Shown piece by piece: positions 5,425 to 13,566 of a stretch of 29,219 nt of DNA. The notes below the pieces were generated by a model that searched no databases, was not told the origin of the DNA, and saw only the letters and a list, made by a program, of their open reading frames with translations. Positions within the stretch are counted from its first letter, which is position 1, and each line of letters starts with the position of its first letter. A program made the translations under genes and the position numbers. The stretch comes from Oscillospiraceae bacterium (lineage in GTDB: Bacteria; Bacillota_A; Clostridia; Oscillospirales; Oscillospiraceae), in assembly GCA_017408725.1 (NCBI GenBank), contig JAFQUA010000029.1:1-29219 (forward strand), written 5' to 3'.

Positions 5425-6702
5425 GTGAAAAAGGGAGATCAGATCTATCAGCAGTATATCGACATCCTTCGGGAGGAGCTAAAGCCTGCCATGGGCTGTA
5501 CGGAGCCCATCGCTCTGGCGTTGGCCGGCGCGAAGGTGCGGAAACTTCTTGGCTGTCTGCCGGATAGAGTGGAGCTGAAGGTCAGCGGTAATATCATTAA
5601 AAATGTGAAAAGCGTCATTGTACCCAATACGGGGGGAATGCACGGCATCGGGCCTGCAGTCTGCGCGGGCATTGTAGCAGGTGACGCGCAGAAGGAGCTG
5701 CAGGTGATCAGCAGTGTTTCCGATGGACAAAGAGCGGAATTGAAGGCGTTTATGGAGCGTGTAACGCCCCAGGTGCGCTCATCGGATTCTGATTTGACCT
5801 TTGATATTGATCTGGCGGTTGGTTGCGCAGATCAGAGTGCCCGGATCCGGATCATCAATCACCACACCAATGTGGTGTACATGGAGAAGAACGGCGAGGT
5901 TCTGCTGGATCTACCTGTGGCGGAATTTTCGGAGGATCATTTGACGGACAAATCCTGCTTGACCATCGAGGGAATTGTAGAATTTATTGATGCGCTGGAT
6001 GTTGATGATGTGCGGGAGTTGGTTGGCAGGCAGATCCAATGCAATATGGATATTGCAAAGGAGGGTCTCAGCGGAAACTGGGGGGCCAATGTGGGCAGTG
6101 TGATTCTCAACCGCCAAGGTTCTCTGCTTTCCAAGAAGGCAGCTGCCTATGCCGCAGCCGGAAGCGATGCCCGAATGAGCGGCTGCGAGATGCCGGTGAT
6201 CATTTTGTCCGGCAGCGGCAATCAAGGTATTACGGCAAGTGTCCCTGTGGCGATATATGCGCAGGCTATGGGGGCATCGGAAGATCTGCTGCTCCGGGCA
6301 GTAACCCTCAGCGATCTGGTAACGGTGCACCAAAAGACCGGCATTGGCCGGCTGTCCGCCTACTGCGGTGCTATCAGTGCCGGCTGCGGCGCTGGTGCGG
6401 GTATTGCGTACTTACAGGGGGGAAAGGTGCGTGCTGTTGCCCATGCGGTGGTTAACGCCATTGCGATCCTTTCGGGAACCATTTGCGACGGAGCAAAGCC
6501 CTCCTGCGCGGCAAAAATTGCCGCAGCCGTGGATGCAGGCATTCTGGGCTGCGATATGTACTGGGAGGATCAGCAGTTTTATGGCGGCGACGGCATTGTG
6601 ACCAAGGGTGCCGATAGAACCGTCAGCAATGTTGGCAGACTTGCCCGGGAGGGCATGAAGGAAACGGACAAAACAATCCTGAAAATCATGCTGGACGAAT
6701 AA
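5425..6702 (+). CDS. CyuA/YhaM (UPF0597) family L-cysteine desulfidase, serine dehydratase alpha-like
   Basis: A 425-residue cytoplasmic protein of the UPF0597 family. The hallmark PAMGCTEP motif (Cys25) is near the N terminus, and clustered C-terminal Cys residues (314, 321, 354, 361) provide candidate ligands for a [4Fe-4S] cluster. Characterised relatives (E. coli CyuA, archaeal CdsB) break L-cysteine into pyruvate, ammonia and sulfide; homology to the serine dehydratase alpha chain makes L-serine a possible alternative. The GTG start at 5425 is chosen because AAGGAGAG lies at 5410-5417; a longer frame back to 5290 overlaps the divergent gene and precedes the promoter. It is a single-gene unit with its own promoter and terminator. 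The length fits the family. Confidence 0.88.
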   Translation: MKKGDQIYQQYIDILREELKPAMGCTEPIALALAGAKVRKLLGCLPDRVELKVSGNIIKNVKSVIVPNTGGMHGIGPAVCAGIVAGDAQKELQVISSVSDGQRAELKAFMERVTPQVRSSDSDLTFDIDLAVGCADQSARIRIINHHTNVVYMEKNGEVLLDLPVAEFSEDHLTDKSCLTIEGIVEFIDALDVDDVRELVGRQIQCNMDIAKEGLSGNWGANVGSVILNRQGSLLSKKAAAYAAAGSDARMSGCEMPVIILSGSGNQGITASVPVAIYAQAMGASEDLLLRAVTLSDLVTVHQKTGIGRLSAYCGAISAGCGAGAGIAYLQGGKVRAVAHAVVNAIAILSGTICDGAKPSCAAKIAAAVDAGILGCDMYWEDQQFYGGDGIVTKGADRTVSNVGRLAREGMKETDKTILKIMLDE

Positions 6703-6733
6703 AAAAAGCAGGCGTGCAAAAGCCTGCTTTTTT
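6702..6733. terminator. Bidirectional intrinsic terminator
   Basis: A 12-bp stem AAAAAAGCAGGC (6702-6713) pairs with 6722-6733. A and T tracts on both sides let it serve the CyuA-like gene and the convergent TM2 gene. Confidence 0.85.
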
Positions 6734-6741
6734 ATGAAAAA

Positions 6742-7155
6742 TCAATCCTTCAGAGGAATGCCCTTGCCGTCGACAGTAGTCTTGCCGCACAGGATCATGA
6801 TGCCTTCAATCAGACCCCAGATACCGGCCACGGTGGGGCCCACAACCAGGCAGGAGCCAGCAAGGGACAGAATCAGCTGCCAAACAGCCTTCTTGGTGTA
6901 GCCCAGATAGAAGTTATGAATACCCAACCAGCCCAGGAAAATACCCAGCAGACCTGCAACCAGCTTGCTCTTCTGTTCACCGCCTGCAACGGGGGCAGCC
7001 AAGCTGACACCGCAAGCAGTGCAGACAGCGGCGTTGGGCAGGGTGGGCTGGCCACAGTTGGGGCAGTAGGAAGTGCCGGTACCCTTTGCGCAGCCGCATT
7101 TTACGCAGATAGCGGCATTGGGATCCATGGAATTGCCACAATTTTTACAGAACAT
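6742..7155 (-). CDS. Double zinc-ribbon TM2-domain membrane protein
   Basis: A 137-residue protein with two zinc ribbons (C3/C6/C17/C20 and C31/C34/C45/C48) followed by a TM2 domain at about 65-125. The TM2 domain has two membrane helices with the typical GIFLGWLGIHNFYLGYTKKA turn. TM2 proteins of this layout are widespread in Firmicutes and their role is unsettled. AAGGAGG precedes the ATG. It lies 40 bp downstream of the DUF2752 gene and probably shares its transcript. Function beyond membrane location is not inferable. Confidence 0.88.
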   Translation of the reverse strand: MFCKNCGNSMDPNAAICVKCGCAKGTGTSYCPNCGQPTLPNAAVCTACGVSLAAPVAGGEQKSKLVAGLLGIFLGWLGIHNFYLGYTKKAVWQLILSLAGSCLVVGPTVAGIWGLIEGIMILCGKTTVDGKGIPLKD

Positions 7156-7195
7156 CTCTTTATCCTCCTTGAATTTCGGGTAAATCTATTTGGTC

Positions 7196-7564
7196 TCAGA
7201 AAACAATACCGCCTCTGAGATAAACCACAAGACGAATGAAATAGCAAACGAACAATCCTGCGGTCAGCAGTATCAAAAGAATGTGATTCCAAATATCCTT
7301 ACGGAACAGCCTGCCATCAAACAGAGCCAACAGCATTAAAACCGGAATACTCCAGAACATGGGATGATACCGGAAAGCACTACAAAAATCCAACCCCAAG
7401 GCGGCCAGCCATGCCCGGCTGAGCCCGCAGCCGATGCAGGGAATGCCTGTGATCCTCCGGAACAGACAGGGCCAGTCCATCATGACCCAAAAAAGCAACA
7501 CTCCGATAAAAGTACACAGAATGATCAGCTTGATGCCGAAGCGGGAAGGTAATTTCGACAACAT
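7196..7564 (-). CDS. DUF2752 membrane protein
   Basis: A 122-residue protein with about three membrane helices. It carries the DUF2752 core PCIGCGLSRAWLAAL followed by FCSAFRYHPMF, matching the family pattern CPGCGLTRA then AF-x-HP. The paired Cys and conserved His suggest metal or redox chemistry at the membrane, but no function is established. The start has GGGGAGGAG upstream. It forms a pair with the TM2 gene; the two families often neighbour each other, which may point to a shared membrane process. Confidence 0.85.
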   Translation of the reverse strand: MLSKLPSRFGIKLIILCTFIGVLLFWVMMDWPCLFRRITGIPCIGCGLSRAWLAALGLDFCSAFRYHPMFWSIPVLMLLALFDGRLFRKDIWNHILLILLTAGLFVCYFIRLVVYLRGGIVF

Positions 7565-7582
7565 TCTATCTCCTCCCCAAAA

Positions 7583-7611
7583 ATCATAACATATCTTTTT
7601 TATTTTTGCAA
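7583..7611 (-). promoter_or_regulatory. Promoter of the DUF2752-TM2 unit
   Basis: Minus strand TTGCAA (7606-7611), 17-bp spacer, TATGAT (7583-7588) preceded by TGT. Confidence 0.6.
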
Positions 7612-7647
7612 TAAATTTGTCAAATTTACGCTTTAAATTGGGGTATG

Positions 7648-7661
7648 AATAAGCGCTTATT
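7648..7661. promoter_or_regulatory. Perfect 14-bp palindrome, possible operator
   Basis: AATAAGCGCTTATT lies between divergent genes, 42 bp before the lipoprotein start. No terminator role fits, since there is no loop and no T tract. A dimeric repressor site is possible. Confidence 0.4.
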
Positions 7662-7703
7662 TGGATATGATTTGAAGGAACCTTTTAAAACGGAGGAAAA
7701 AAT

Positions 7704-8354
7704 ATGAAAAAAACAACTGTTTTGTTTATGACCACCTTGCTGCTGGTTTCTGTCCTGACAGGCTGCAGATCCAATGTACCTCAGGACACCACCGGCAACA
7801 TTGTCCCCAGCACTACCACATCCCCCACCACAACTGCGCCGTCCACCACTACTCCCTCTACAGACAACCAGGGTGGGGAAACAGAAGCGACAGCACAGCT
7901 TTTGCAGAGCATCTGGGATAAGTACGCCGATGAGGAGCGCTTTGCCGCTTACGGCGGTGCTGTGGAGAATTCCATCAGTGACGCCCCCGGCAGTCTGGAT
8001 GTAACCAATGCGGAGGAAATGACCAACCGTTATTTGGTTCCTCAGGAGCAGTTGAAGGCTATTCAAGAGGCGGCTTCTCTTGTTCACATGATGAACAGCA
8101 ATATTTTTACCGCTGTAGCGGTAAAAATCGGGGATAACGCCGATCAGAAAGCGTTGCAGACAGCATGGCGGGATGCTATTCAGGGCAACCAGTGGATCTG
8201 CGGCCAGCCTGACCGCCTGCTGATGGCAGATATTGGGGAAGGTTACATGGTTATGGCCTTTGGCAGTGCCGATGCTATGGAGCTTTTTTCCGGCAAGCTG
8301 GCAGAGGTCTATCCCGATGCTCAGAGCCTTTACAACGAAGCTATCGTAAGCTAA
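7704..8354 (+). CDS. Thr-rich lipoprotein, DUF4358-like
   Basis: A 216-residue protein with a signal peptide and lipobox LTGC (Cys21). A Thr/Ser/Pro-rich linker (about 25-58) precedes a globular domain of about 150 residues. The C-terminal part (runs around TAVAVKIGDNADQKALQTAW and MADIGEGYMVMAFG) resembles DUF4358 lipoproteins, which are common in Clostridia and have no assigned function. That assignment is from pattern memory. GGAGG precedes the ATG. No convincing plus-strand promoter was found; the palindrome at 7648-7661 is upstream. It is predicted to sit on the outer face of the membrane. Confidence 0.75.
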   Translation: MKKTTVLFMTTLLLVSVLTGCRSNVPQDTTGNIVPSTTTSPTTTAPSTTTPSTDNQGGETEATAQLLQSIWDKYADEERFAAYGGAVENSISDAPGSLDVTNAEEMTNRYLVPQEQLKAIQEAASLVHMMNSNIFTAVAVKIGDNADQKALQTAWRDAIQGNQWICGQPDRLLMADIGEGYMVMAFGSADAMELFSGKLAEVYPDAQSLYNEAIVS

Positions 8355-8355
8355 G

Positions 8356-8377
8356 CCAAGGGGGTTATCCCCCTTGG
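8356..8377 (+). terminator. Stem-loop after the lipoprotein gene
   Basis: CCAAGGGGG (8356-8364) pairs perfectly with 8369-8377 across TTAT. The T tract is poor, so it may be a partial terminator allowing read-through into the acyltransferase gene, for which no separate promoter was seen. Confidence 0.55.
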
Positions 8378-8408
8378 TACTTATTTGTGTTTTGATAAGG
8401 GAGGTAAT

Positions 8409-9794
8409 ATGCTTTTTTCGGGAATTCCCTTTTTGTTTTATTTTTTGCCGGCAGTGCTGATCCTGTATTTTCTCATACCCACAGGGGTGAAGAACGGATT
8501 TCTACTGCTGGCCAGCTTGCTGTTTTACGCCTGGGGTGAGCCACGGTATGTGCTGCTGATGGTGGCCTCTATCGTGCTGTTTTACGCCTGCGGTCTGGCG
8601 GTGGATAAGGCAGAAAGCAGACTTTGGAAGCGGATCTGGCTGGTGGCCGGCATTTTTACGGGTGTGGCGCTGTTGGCGGTATTTAAGTACGCGGATTTTG
8701 CAGTGGAGAACTGGAACCGGCTTACCGGCATGGGTGTACCTCTGCTGAAGCTGGCGCTGCCCATCGGCATCAGTTTTTATACCTTCCAGGGCATGAGCTA
8801 TGTGGTGGATGTGTACCGGGCGGATACCCGGGCGCAACGAAATATCGTCAATTTTGGCACTTACATCGCCCTGTTCCCCCAGTTGATCGCCGGTCCTATT
8901 GTCCGGTATGTAGATATTGCCAAGGAACTGGAGGACAGAAAGACCACTTGGGATGATTTTTCTGCCGGATTATTTGGCTTTCTGGTAGGTCTGGGAAAGA
9001 AAATACTGCTTGCCAATCCATTTGGAGAGCTTACGGAGATTTTTCGGGATTCTTCGGAGCAGTCTGTGCTGTTTTTCTGGCTGTATGCCGCTGCGTTCAT
9101 GCTGCATATTTACTTTGACTTCTCCGGCTACAGCGATATGGCTGTGGGCCTTGGCAGGATCTTTGGCTTCCGGTTCCCCCGGAACTTTGATTATCCGTAT
9201 ATCTCAAAAAGTGTTACGGAATTCTGGCGGCGCTGGCATATGACGCTGGGGGGCTGGTTCCGGGATTATGTGTATATCCCTCTGGGCGGCAATCGGGTCA
9301 GCCGGGGCCGTTGGGTGTTCAATATTTTTGTGGTATGGATGCTGACGGGCTTCTGGCACGGCGCGGCATGGAATTTTGTGGTTTGGGGACTAATGTTTGC
9401 GGTGCTTTTGCTTCTGGAAAAGTGGCTGCCGCTGAATCGTCTGCCCAATGTTCTGCGGCATGGCTATGTGATACTGATTGTGATGATCAGTTTTGTCATC
9501 TTTAACGCCGAGTCCATGGCACAAGCGTGGCAGGATATTTCCGGATTATTTGGCGGTCAGGCCGTTCCACTGGTGACCACGGAATCGGTGTACTATCTGA
9601 AAAGCTACGCCCTTTTGTTCCTAGCGGGCATTATCGGCGCAACGCCGCTGGTACGCAATTGCGCTGTAAGGCTGCAGGAAATGCCCAGGATGTCTGCGGT
9701 GCTGCGGCTGGTAACAGCCACGGCGCTGCTGCTGGTGTGCACGGCGTATCTGGTGGATGGCTCCTTCAACCCGTTTCTGTATTTCCGGTTCTAG
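8409..9794 (+). CDS. MBOAT family O-acyltransferase (AlgI/DltB-like)
   Basis: A 461-residue polytopic membrane protein with the MBOAT signature. FWRRWHMTLGGWFRDY carries His277, LTGFWHGAAWN carries the proposed catalytic His317, and the early FQGMSYVVDVYR and PQLIAGPI blocks are typical of AlgI. Such proteins pass acyl groups, usually acetyl, across the membrane to an extracellular polymer. The ATG at 8409 is used because AAGGGAGG lies just before it; an upstream TTG (8385) is unsupported. The next gene begins 9 bp later and encodes the expected extracytoplasmic partner. The acceptor polymer is unknown. Confidence 0.92.
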   Translation: MLFSGIPFLFYFLPAVLILYFLIPTGVKNGFLLLASLLFYAWGEPRYVLLMVASIVLFYACGLAVDKAESRLWKRIWLVAGIFTGVALLAVFKYADFAVENWNRLTGMGVPLLKLALPIGISFYTFQGMSYVVDVYRADTRAQRNIVNFGTYIALFPQLIAGPIVRYVDIAKELEDRKTTWDDFSAGLFGFLVGLGKKILLANPFGELTEIFRDSSEQSVLFFWLYAAAFMLHIYFDFSGYSDMAVGLGRIFGFRFPRNFDYPYISKSVTEFWRRWHMTLGGWFRDYVYIPLGGNRVSRGRWVFNIFVVWMLTGFWHGAAWNFVVWGLMFAVLLLLEKWLPLNRLPNVLRHGYVILIVMISFVIFNAESMAQAWQDISGLFGGQAVPLVTTESVYYLKSYALLFLAGIIGATPLVRNCAVRLQEMPRMSAVLRLVTATALLLVCTAYLVDGSFNPFLYFRF

Positions 9795-9803
9795 GAGGAT
9801 GAT

Positions 9804-10904
9804 ATGAAGAAAAATAAATGGAATATTTGCGCCATGGCTGCCGTTGGAGCGCTGTGGCTGGTAATTGCGTTGGTTGCGTGGCTGCGGCCTGCGGAGGCGG
9901 CATCTGACTCTGAACGGCGGGAATTGGCTCAGTTTCCGGAAATTTCCTCGGAAAAGCTGCTGGACGGCTCTTTTATGACGGATTTTGAAGACTATACGCT
10001 GGATCAATTTCCCCTGCGGGACAGCTTTCGAAAATTGAAGGCCGGCGTTCACTATTATGTGCTGGGGCAGCGGGATAACAATGACATCTATCTGTCCGAC
10101 GGTTACGCTGCCAAGCTTGAGTACCCGCTGAATGAAAAATCCCTTACCCACGCACTGCAGGTGTTTGGCAATCTTCGGGAGAAGTATCTGCAGGATTCCA
10201 AGATCTATGCCGCGGTGGTACCGGATAAAAATTACTATCTGGCAGACAAGCTGGGGTATCCGTCGCTGGATTATGGGAAACTACTGCAAACGGTTCAGCA
10301 GGGGATGCCTTACGCCGAGCATGTGGATCTGACAGATTGTCTGACCATTGAAGATTACTACCATACGGATACCCATTGGCGGCAGGAGCGGCTTTTGACA
10401 GCGGCACAAAAGCTCTGTAACGCAATGGGGATTGCCGCTCCCAAGGCAGAGGATTACCGCCCCATTAAGGCGGAGAAGCCCTTCTATGGCGTTTACTACG
10501 GTCAGGCGGCGCTGCCGATGGAGCCTGATGAACTGTATATGCTGGAAAGTGACCTGCTGGACGGCTGCAAGGTGTTTAACTACGAAACAAACAAGTATAC
10601 AGGCATTTATGATCTGCAGAAGCTGGAGGGAAAGGACCTTTATGAGGTATATCTGTCCGGCCCGGTATCGCTGCTGCGAATCGAAAATCCCAACGCAACG
10701 ACGGATCAGGAATTGATTGTGTTCCGGGATTCCTTTGGAAGCTCCATGGTGCCGCTGCTGGTGCAGGGCTATAAGACCGTTACACTGGTGGATGTGCGCT
10801 ATATTTCCAGTCAGATGCTGGACCGGTTCGTGGACTTCCACGGGCAGGATGTGCTGTTCCTGTATAGCACCTTGGTGCTGAATAACAGCTTTATGCTCAA
10901 ATAA
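9804..10904 (+). CDS. DHHW-family / AlgX-like protein, partner of the MBOAT acyltransferase
   Basis: A 366-residue protein with one N-terminal membrane helix (about 7-26) and an external SGNH-like domain. The motif YYHTDTHW (H187, D189, H191, W192) and the later VFRDSFGSSM Ser block are typical of DHHW and AlgJ/AlgX proteins. These receive an acyl group from an MBOAT protein and place it on a polysaccharide. TAGGAGG sits directly after the MBOAT stop, and the 9-bp gap indicates one operon. Together the pair forms a minimal two-protein surface O-acylation system with no glycosyltransferase nearby, so it probably modifies a polymer made elsewhere. Confidence 0.88.
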   Translation: MKKNKWNICAMAAVGALWLVIALVAWLRPAEAASDSERRELAQFPEISSEKLLDGSFMTDFEDYTLDQFPLRDSFRKLKAGVHYYVLGQRDNNDIYLSDGYAAKLEYPLNEKSLTHALQVFGNLREKYLQDSKIYAAVVPDKNYYLADKLGYPSLDYGKLLQTVQQGMPYAEHVDLTDCLTIEDYYHTDTHWRQERLLTAAQKLCNAMGIAAPKAEDYRPIKAEKPFYGVYYGQAALPMEPDELYMLESDLLDGCKVFNYETNKYTGIYDLQKLEGKDLYEVYLSGPVSLLRIENPNATTDQELIVFRDSFGSSMVPLLVQGYKTVTLVDVRYISSQMLDRFVDFHGQDVLFLYSTLVLNNSFMLK

Positions 10905-10930
10905 AAAAAGCCGCCCTTGGGCGGCTTTTT
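10905..10930. terminator. Bidirectional intrinsic terminator
   Basis: AAAAAGCCGCCC and GGGCGGCTTTTT form a GC-rich stem between convergent genes. It serves the acylation operon and the MATE gene. Confidence 0.85.
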
Positions 10931-10933
10931 GCA

Positions 10934-12319
10934 TTACAGTTCGGTCAGATTGCGGATCCAGAAATCGCTGCGGATGATGAAGTAGCCGATGATGGATTTC
11001 AGCAGCTCCATGCAGGAGCAAAGGATGAACAAAGGTACGATGGGTATGGCGGTAAACCTGCTTAGGCTATAAGCCAGTGGTAGGCTGCCCAGCCAGATAA
11101 AGCCACAGTCAAAGAAAAAGGTGATCATGGTCTTACCGCCGGAGCGCATGGCGAAATACACCGCGTGGATATAGGCGTGTACAGGCATGATCACGGCGGA
11201 AACGATGATCAGCTGGGTAGCAATGGCACGCACATCCGCTGTCGTATTATAGATTCTGGGGAAAGGAACACAAATGGCCAGCAGAATAAGGCTGAACACA
11301 GCGCAGGAGCCCATGGCAAGGGCAGTGAGCTTGCGGTGCGTGCTGCGGACTTCCTCCTTTGAAGAACCGGCACCCATCATTTGTCCCATGATAATGCCGA
11401 TGACTGTGCCCATGGAAAGATAGGCCACGCTGGCGAGATTGTAAATGGTGTTGCTGATATTCGTAGCAGCTACCACATCCAATCCCCGGACGGAATAACA
11501 CTGGTTGACCATGGCGGTACCGGTGGCAAACAGGAACTCATTCAAAAGCAGAGGCATACCCTTGATAAGAATGTTTTTTAACAGGGAACCGGGAATGTAC
11601 ACGGATCGGAATGCGCCAACAACGAAGGGTGATTCCTTGGTGTGACAGTGTGTCCAGATCAACACAATGGTTAATTCTACAAACCGGGAAATGACCGTGG
11701 CCAGTGCTGCACCCCGGACACCCATGACAGGCGCGCCCAAATGACCGAAAATCAGCACGTAGTTGAGCACCAGATTTGTAAGGACAGCACTGACGCTGGC
11801 AATCATGGGAACGGTGGTCATGCCGGTTTCCCGCAAGGTGCTTGCGTAGGCGTTGGAGATGGCAAAGGGAATCAGTCCCAACAGCATGATTTGCAGATAA
11901 TCAAGACCGTAGGATAGGGTCTGAGCCGCGTCAGCCGGATCGCTGTCGCTTTGCAGATACAGGCTGATCAGCGGTGTTCCCGCCAAGAAAAAGAGCGCAA
12001 TACCGCCGGCAGACAGCAGAAGTCCCACAATCATCTTAAAACGGAAGGTTCTGCGGATGCCTTCGTGGTCCTGGCAGCCATGGAACTGGGCGGTAAAAAT
12101 ACCGGCACCGGCCATGGCACCGAAGATGCATAGGTTAAAGATAAACATCAGATAGTTAACGATGGCAACACCGCTCATGGGCAGTGTTCCCACCTGTCCA
12201 ACCATAATGTTATCCAGCAAGGATACAAAATTGGTGATGGTATACTGTATGACAACGGGTACGGCAACAGCGCCGACTCTGCGGTAAAAGGCTTTGTCAC
12301 CTATAAATTTCTGAAACAT
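10934..12319 (-). CDS. MATE family multidrug/toxin exporter
   Basis: A 461-residue, about 12-helix transporter with the MATE layout of two related halves. It has DNIMVGQVG in helix 1-2 and MGTVIGIIMGQMMGAG in the second half. Members export cationic compounds using a sodium or proton gradient. The ATG at 12319 is preferred to the GTG at 12325 because GAGGTG lies 5 bases before it. Its only promoter-like signal (TATAAT with TGC before it, 12350-12355) lies inside the loop of the preceding terminator. Substrate cannot be told from sequence. Confidence 0.9.
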   Translation of the reverse strand: MFQKFIGDKAFYRRVGAVAVPVVIQYTITNFVSLLDNIMVGQVGTLPMSGVAIVNYLMFIFNLCIFGAMAGAGIFTAQFHGCQDHEGIRRTFRFKMIVGLLLSAGGIALFFLAGTPLISLYLQSDSDPADAAQTLSYGLDYLQIMLLGLIPFAISNAYASTLRETGMTTVPMIASVSAVLTNLVLNYVLIFGHLGAPVMGVRGAALATVISRFVELTIVLIWTHCHTKESPFVVGAFRSVYIPGSLLKNILIKGMPLLLNEFLFATGTAMVNQCYSVRGLDVVAATNISNTIYNLASVAYLSMGTVIGIIMGQMMGAGSSKEEVRSTHRKLTALAMGSCAVFSLILLAICVPFPRIYNTTADVRAIATQLIIVSAVIMPVHAYIHAVYFAMRSGGKTMITFFFDCGFIWLGSLPLAYSLSRFTAIPIVPLFILCSCMELLKSIIGYFIIRSDFWIRNLTEL

Positions 12320-12336
12320 AAACACCTCAAAGTTAA

Positions 12337-12366
12337 AAAAGCTGGGGATATTATAGCATCCCCAGT
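12337..12366 (-). terminator. nagA terminator with an embedded extended -10
   Basis: On the minus strand ACTGGGGAT pairs with ATCCCCAG (12358-12365/12342-12349) and is followed by CTTTTTT. The 8-base loop (12350-12357) reads GCTATAAT, that is, an extended -10 element placed for the MATE gene. No good -35 lies 17 bp upstream. Confidence 0.75.
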
Positions 12367-12381
12367 TTTGTTATGCTACTA

Positions 12382-13515
12382 TTATTTTCCAACTTCTTTT
12401 CCGCCAATAAAGACGCGCTTTCCCGTATAATCGCTGCGGCAGATGATAAAGTCCGCATATTTTCCGGTGGTGATGGAGCCTACCAGATTTTGCACCCCCA
12501 GTGCGCAGGCGGGGTTTAAAGTGGAGGCCTGGATGGCATCGGCTTCGTCAATGCCGAAAAGGATAGCATTTTTCATGCAGTCAAAAAGGTTGGTTGCAGA
12601 GCCTGCCAGAGTGCCGTCTGCCAGCTTGGCAACGCCGCCGGCAAGGAACACCGGCTGACCGCCCAGTTCATATTCACCGTCGGGCATGCCGCAACAGCGC
12701 AGAGCATCGGAGACGAGAATCATCCGCTCACCGCCGAAAATGGAGAAGGCCAGACGGACAGAAGCCGGGTGGATGTGCATACCGTCACAGATCAGCTCCG
12801 CGCGGACATGGGGATCTTCCGCCGCTGCGGGGATCACGCCGGGGTTGCGGTGGTGGATGCCGGGCATGGCGTTGTACAGATGGGTCAGATGGGTAGCACC
12901 CCGCTCGAAAGCGGTTTTGGCATGGTCATAGTCAGAATCGGTGTGGGCAACGGAAACGGTGCACAGCTTGCTGGCTTTTTCCACAAATTCTGCAGCGCCG
13001 GGCAGCTCCGGAGCAACATCCACGATCCGAACCAAGCCGCCGCAGCCGTCATAGAGCTTTTTAAAGCCATCAAAATCGGGCTGCTTCAGATAGGCGCCAT
13101 TCTGGGCGCCTTTTTTCTTTTCGGAGAAGTAGGGGCCTTCCATCTGGATGCCCATCAGACGGGAATGACCTTCCGGCGCTTCGTCCGCCAGCTGACGGGC
13201 TGTGGCGAAGGCTTTTTCCAGCACATCGTAAGGCAAGGTCATGGAGGCGGGGGCGAAGGATGTGATGCCGCTATTGGCAAGATAAGCGGCCATTTTCTTT
13301 AGACCCTCGTAATCTCCGTCGGAAAAGTCGCAGCCCGAGTTGCCATGATTATGAACATCGATCAAACCGGGGATGACCGTAGCACCTTGCAGATCAATAG
13401 CATCTTCCGGTACATCCTGAGGCAAAACCATACCAAACCGGTCACCCGTGACTTCAAAGGCACCCAGATGGAATTGATTGTCGGCAGTGAAAATACGGGC
13501 ATTCTTATAAAACAT
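12382..13515 (-). CDS. nagA: N-acetylglucosamine-6-phosphate deacetylase
   Basis: A 377-residue amidohydrolase-fold enzyme that removes acetate from GlcNAc-6-phosphate to give glucosamine-6-phosphate, in amino sugar use and wall recycling. NagA motifs are intact: DVHNHG (H55, H57), MEGPYFS with metal-binding Glu126, VAHTDSDY (H191), GATHLTHLYNAM (H212), HRNPGVIPAA, and catalytic Asp270 in VSDA. AAGGAG precedes the ATG. It follows a ROK kinase-like gene by 51 bp, in which a stem-loop lies (13538-13560), so it is probably the second gene of that unit. nagB and a GlcNAc transporter are not in the window. Confidence 0.95.
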   Translation of the reverse strand: MFYKNARIFTADNQFHLGAFEVTGDRFGMVLPQDVPEDAIDLQGATVIPGLIDVHNHGNSGCDFSDGDYEGLKKMAAYLANSGITSFAPASMTLPYDVLEKAFATARQLADEAPEGHSRLMGIQMEGPYFSEKKKGAQNGAYLKQPDFDGFKKLYDGCGGLVRIVDVAPELPGAAEFVEKASKLCTVSVAHTDSDYDHAKTAFERGATHLTHLYNAMPGIHHRNPGVIPAAAEDPHVRAELICDGMHIHPASVRLAFSIFGGERMILVSDALRCCGMPDGEYELGGQPVFLAGGVAKLADGTLAGSATNLFDCMKNAILFGIDEADAIQASTLNPACALGVQNLVGSITTGKYADFIICRSDYTGKRVFIGGKEVGK

Positions 13516-13537
13516 AGTATCGCTCCTTCGGGTAAAG

Positions 13538-13560
13538 AGTCAGCACGGCGGGTGCTGACT
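13538..13560 (-). terminator. Stem-loop between the ROK gene and nagA
   Basis: AGTCAGCAC pairs perfectly with GTGCTGACT across a five-base loop. On the minus strand it is followed by CTTTACCC, a weak U tract, so partial termination or mRNA processing within the operon is likely. Confidence 0.55.
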
Positions 13561-13566
13561 CCATGT

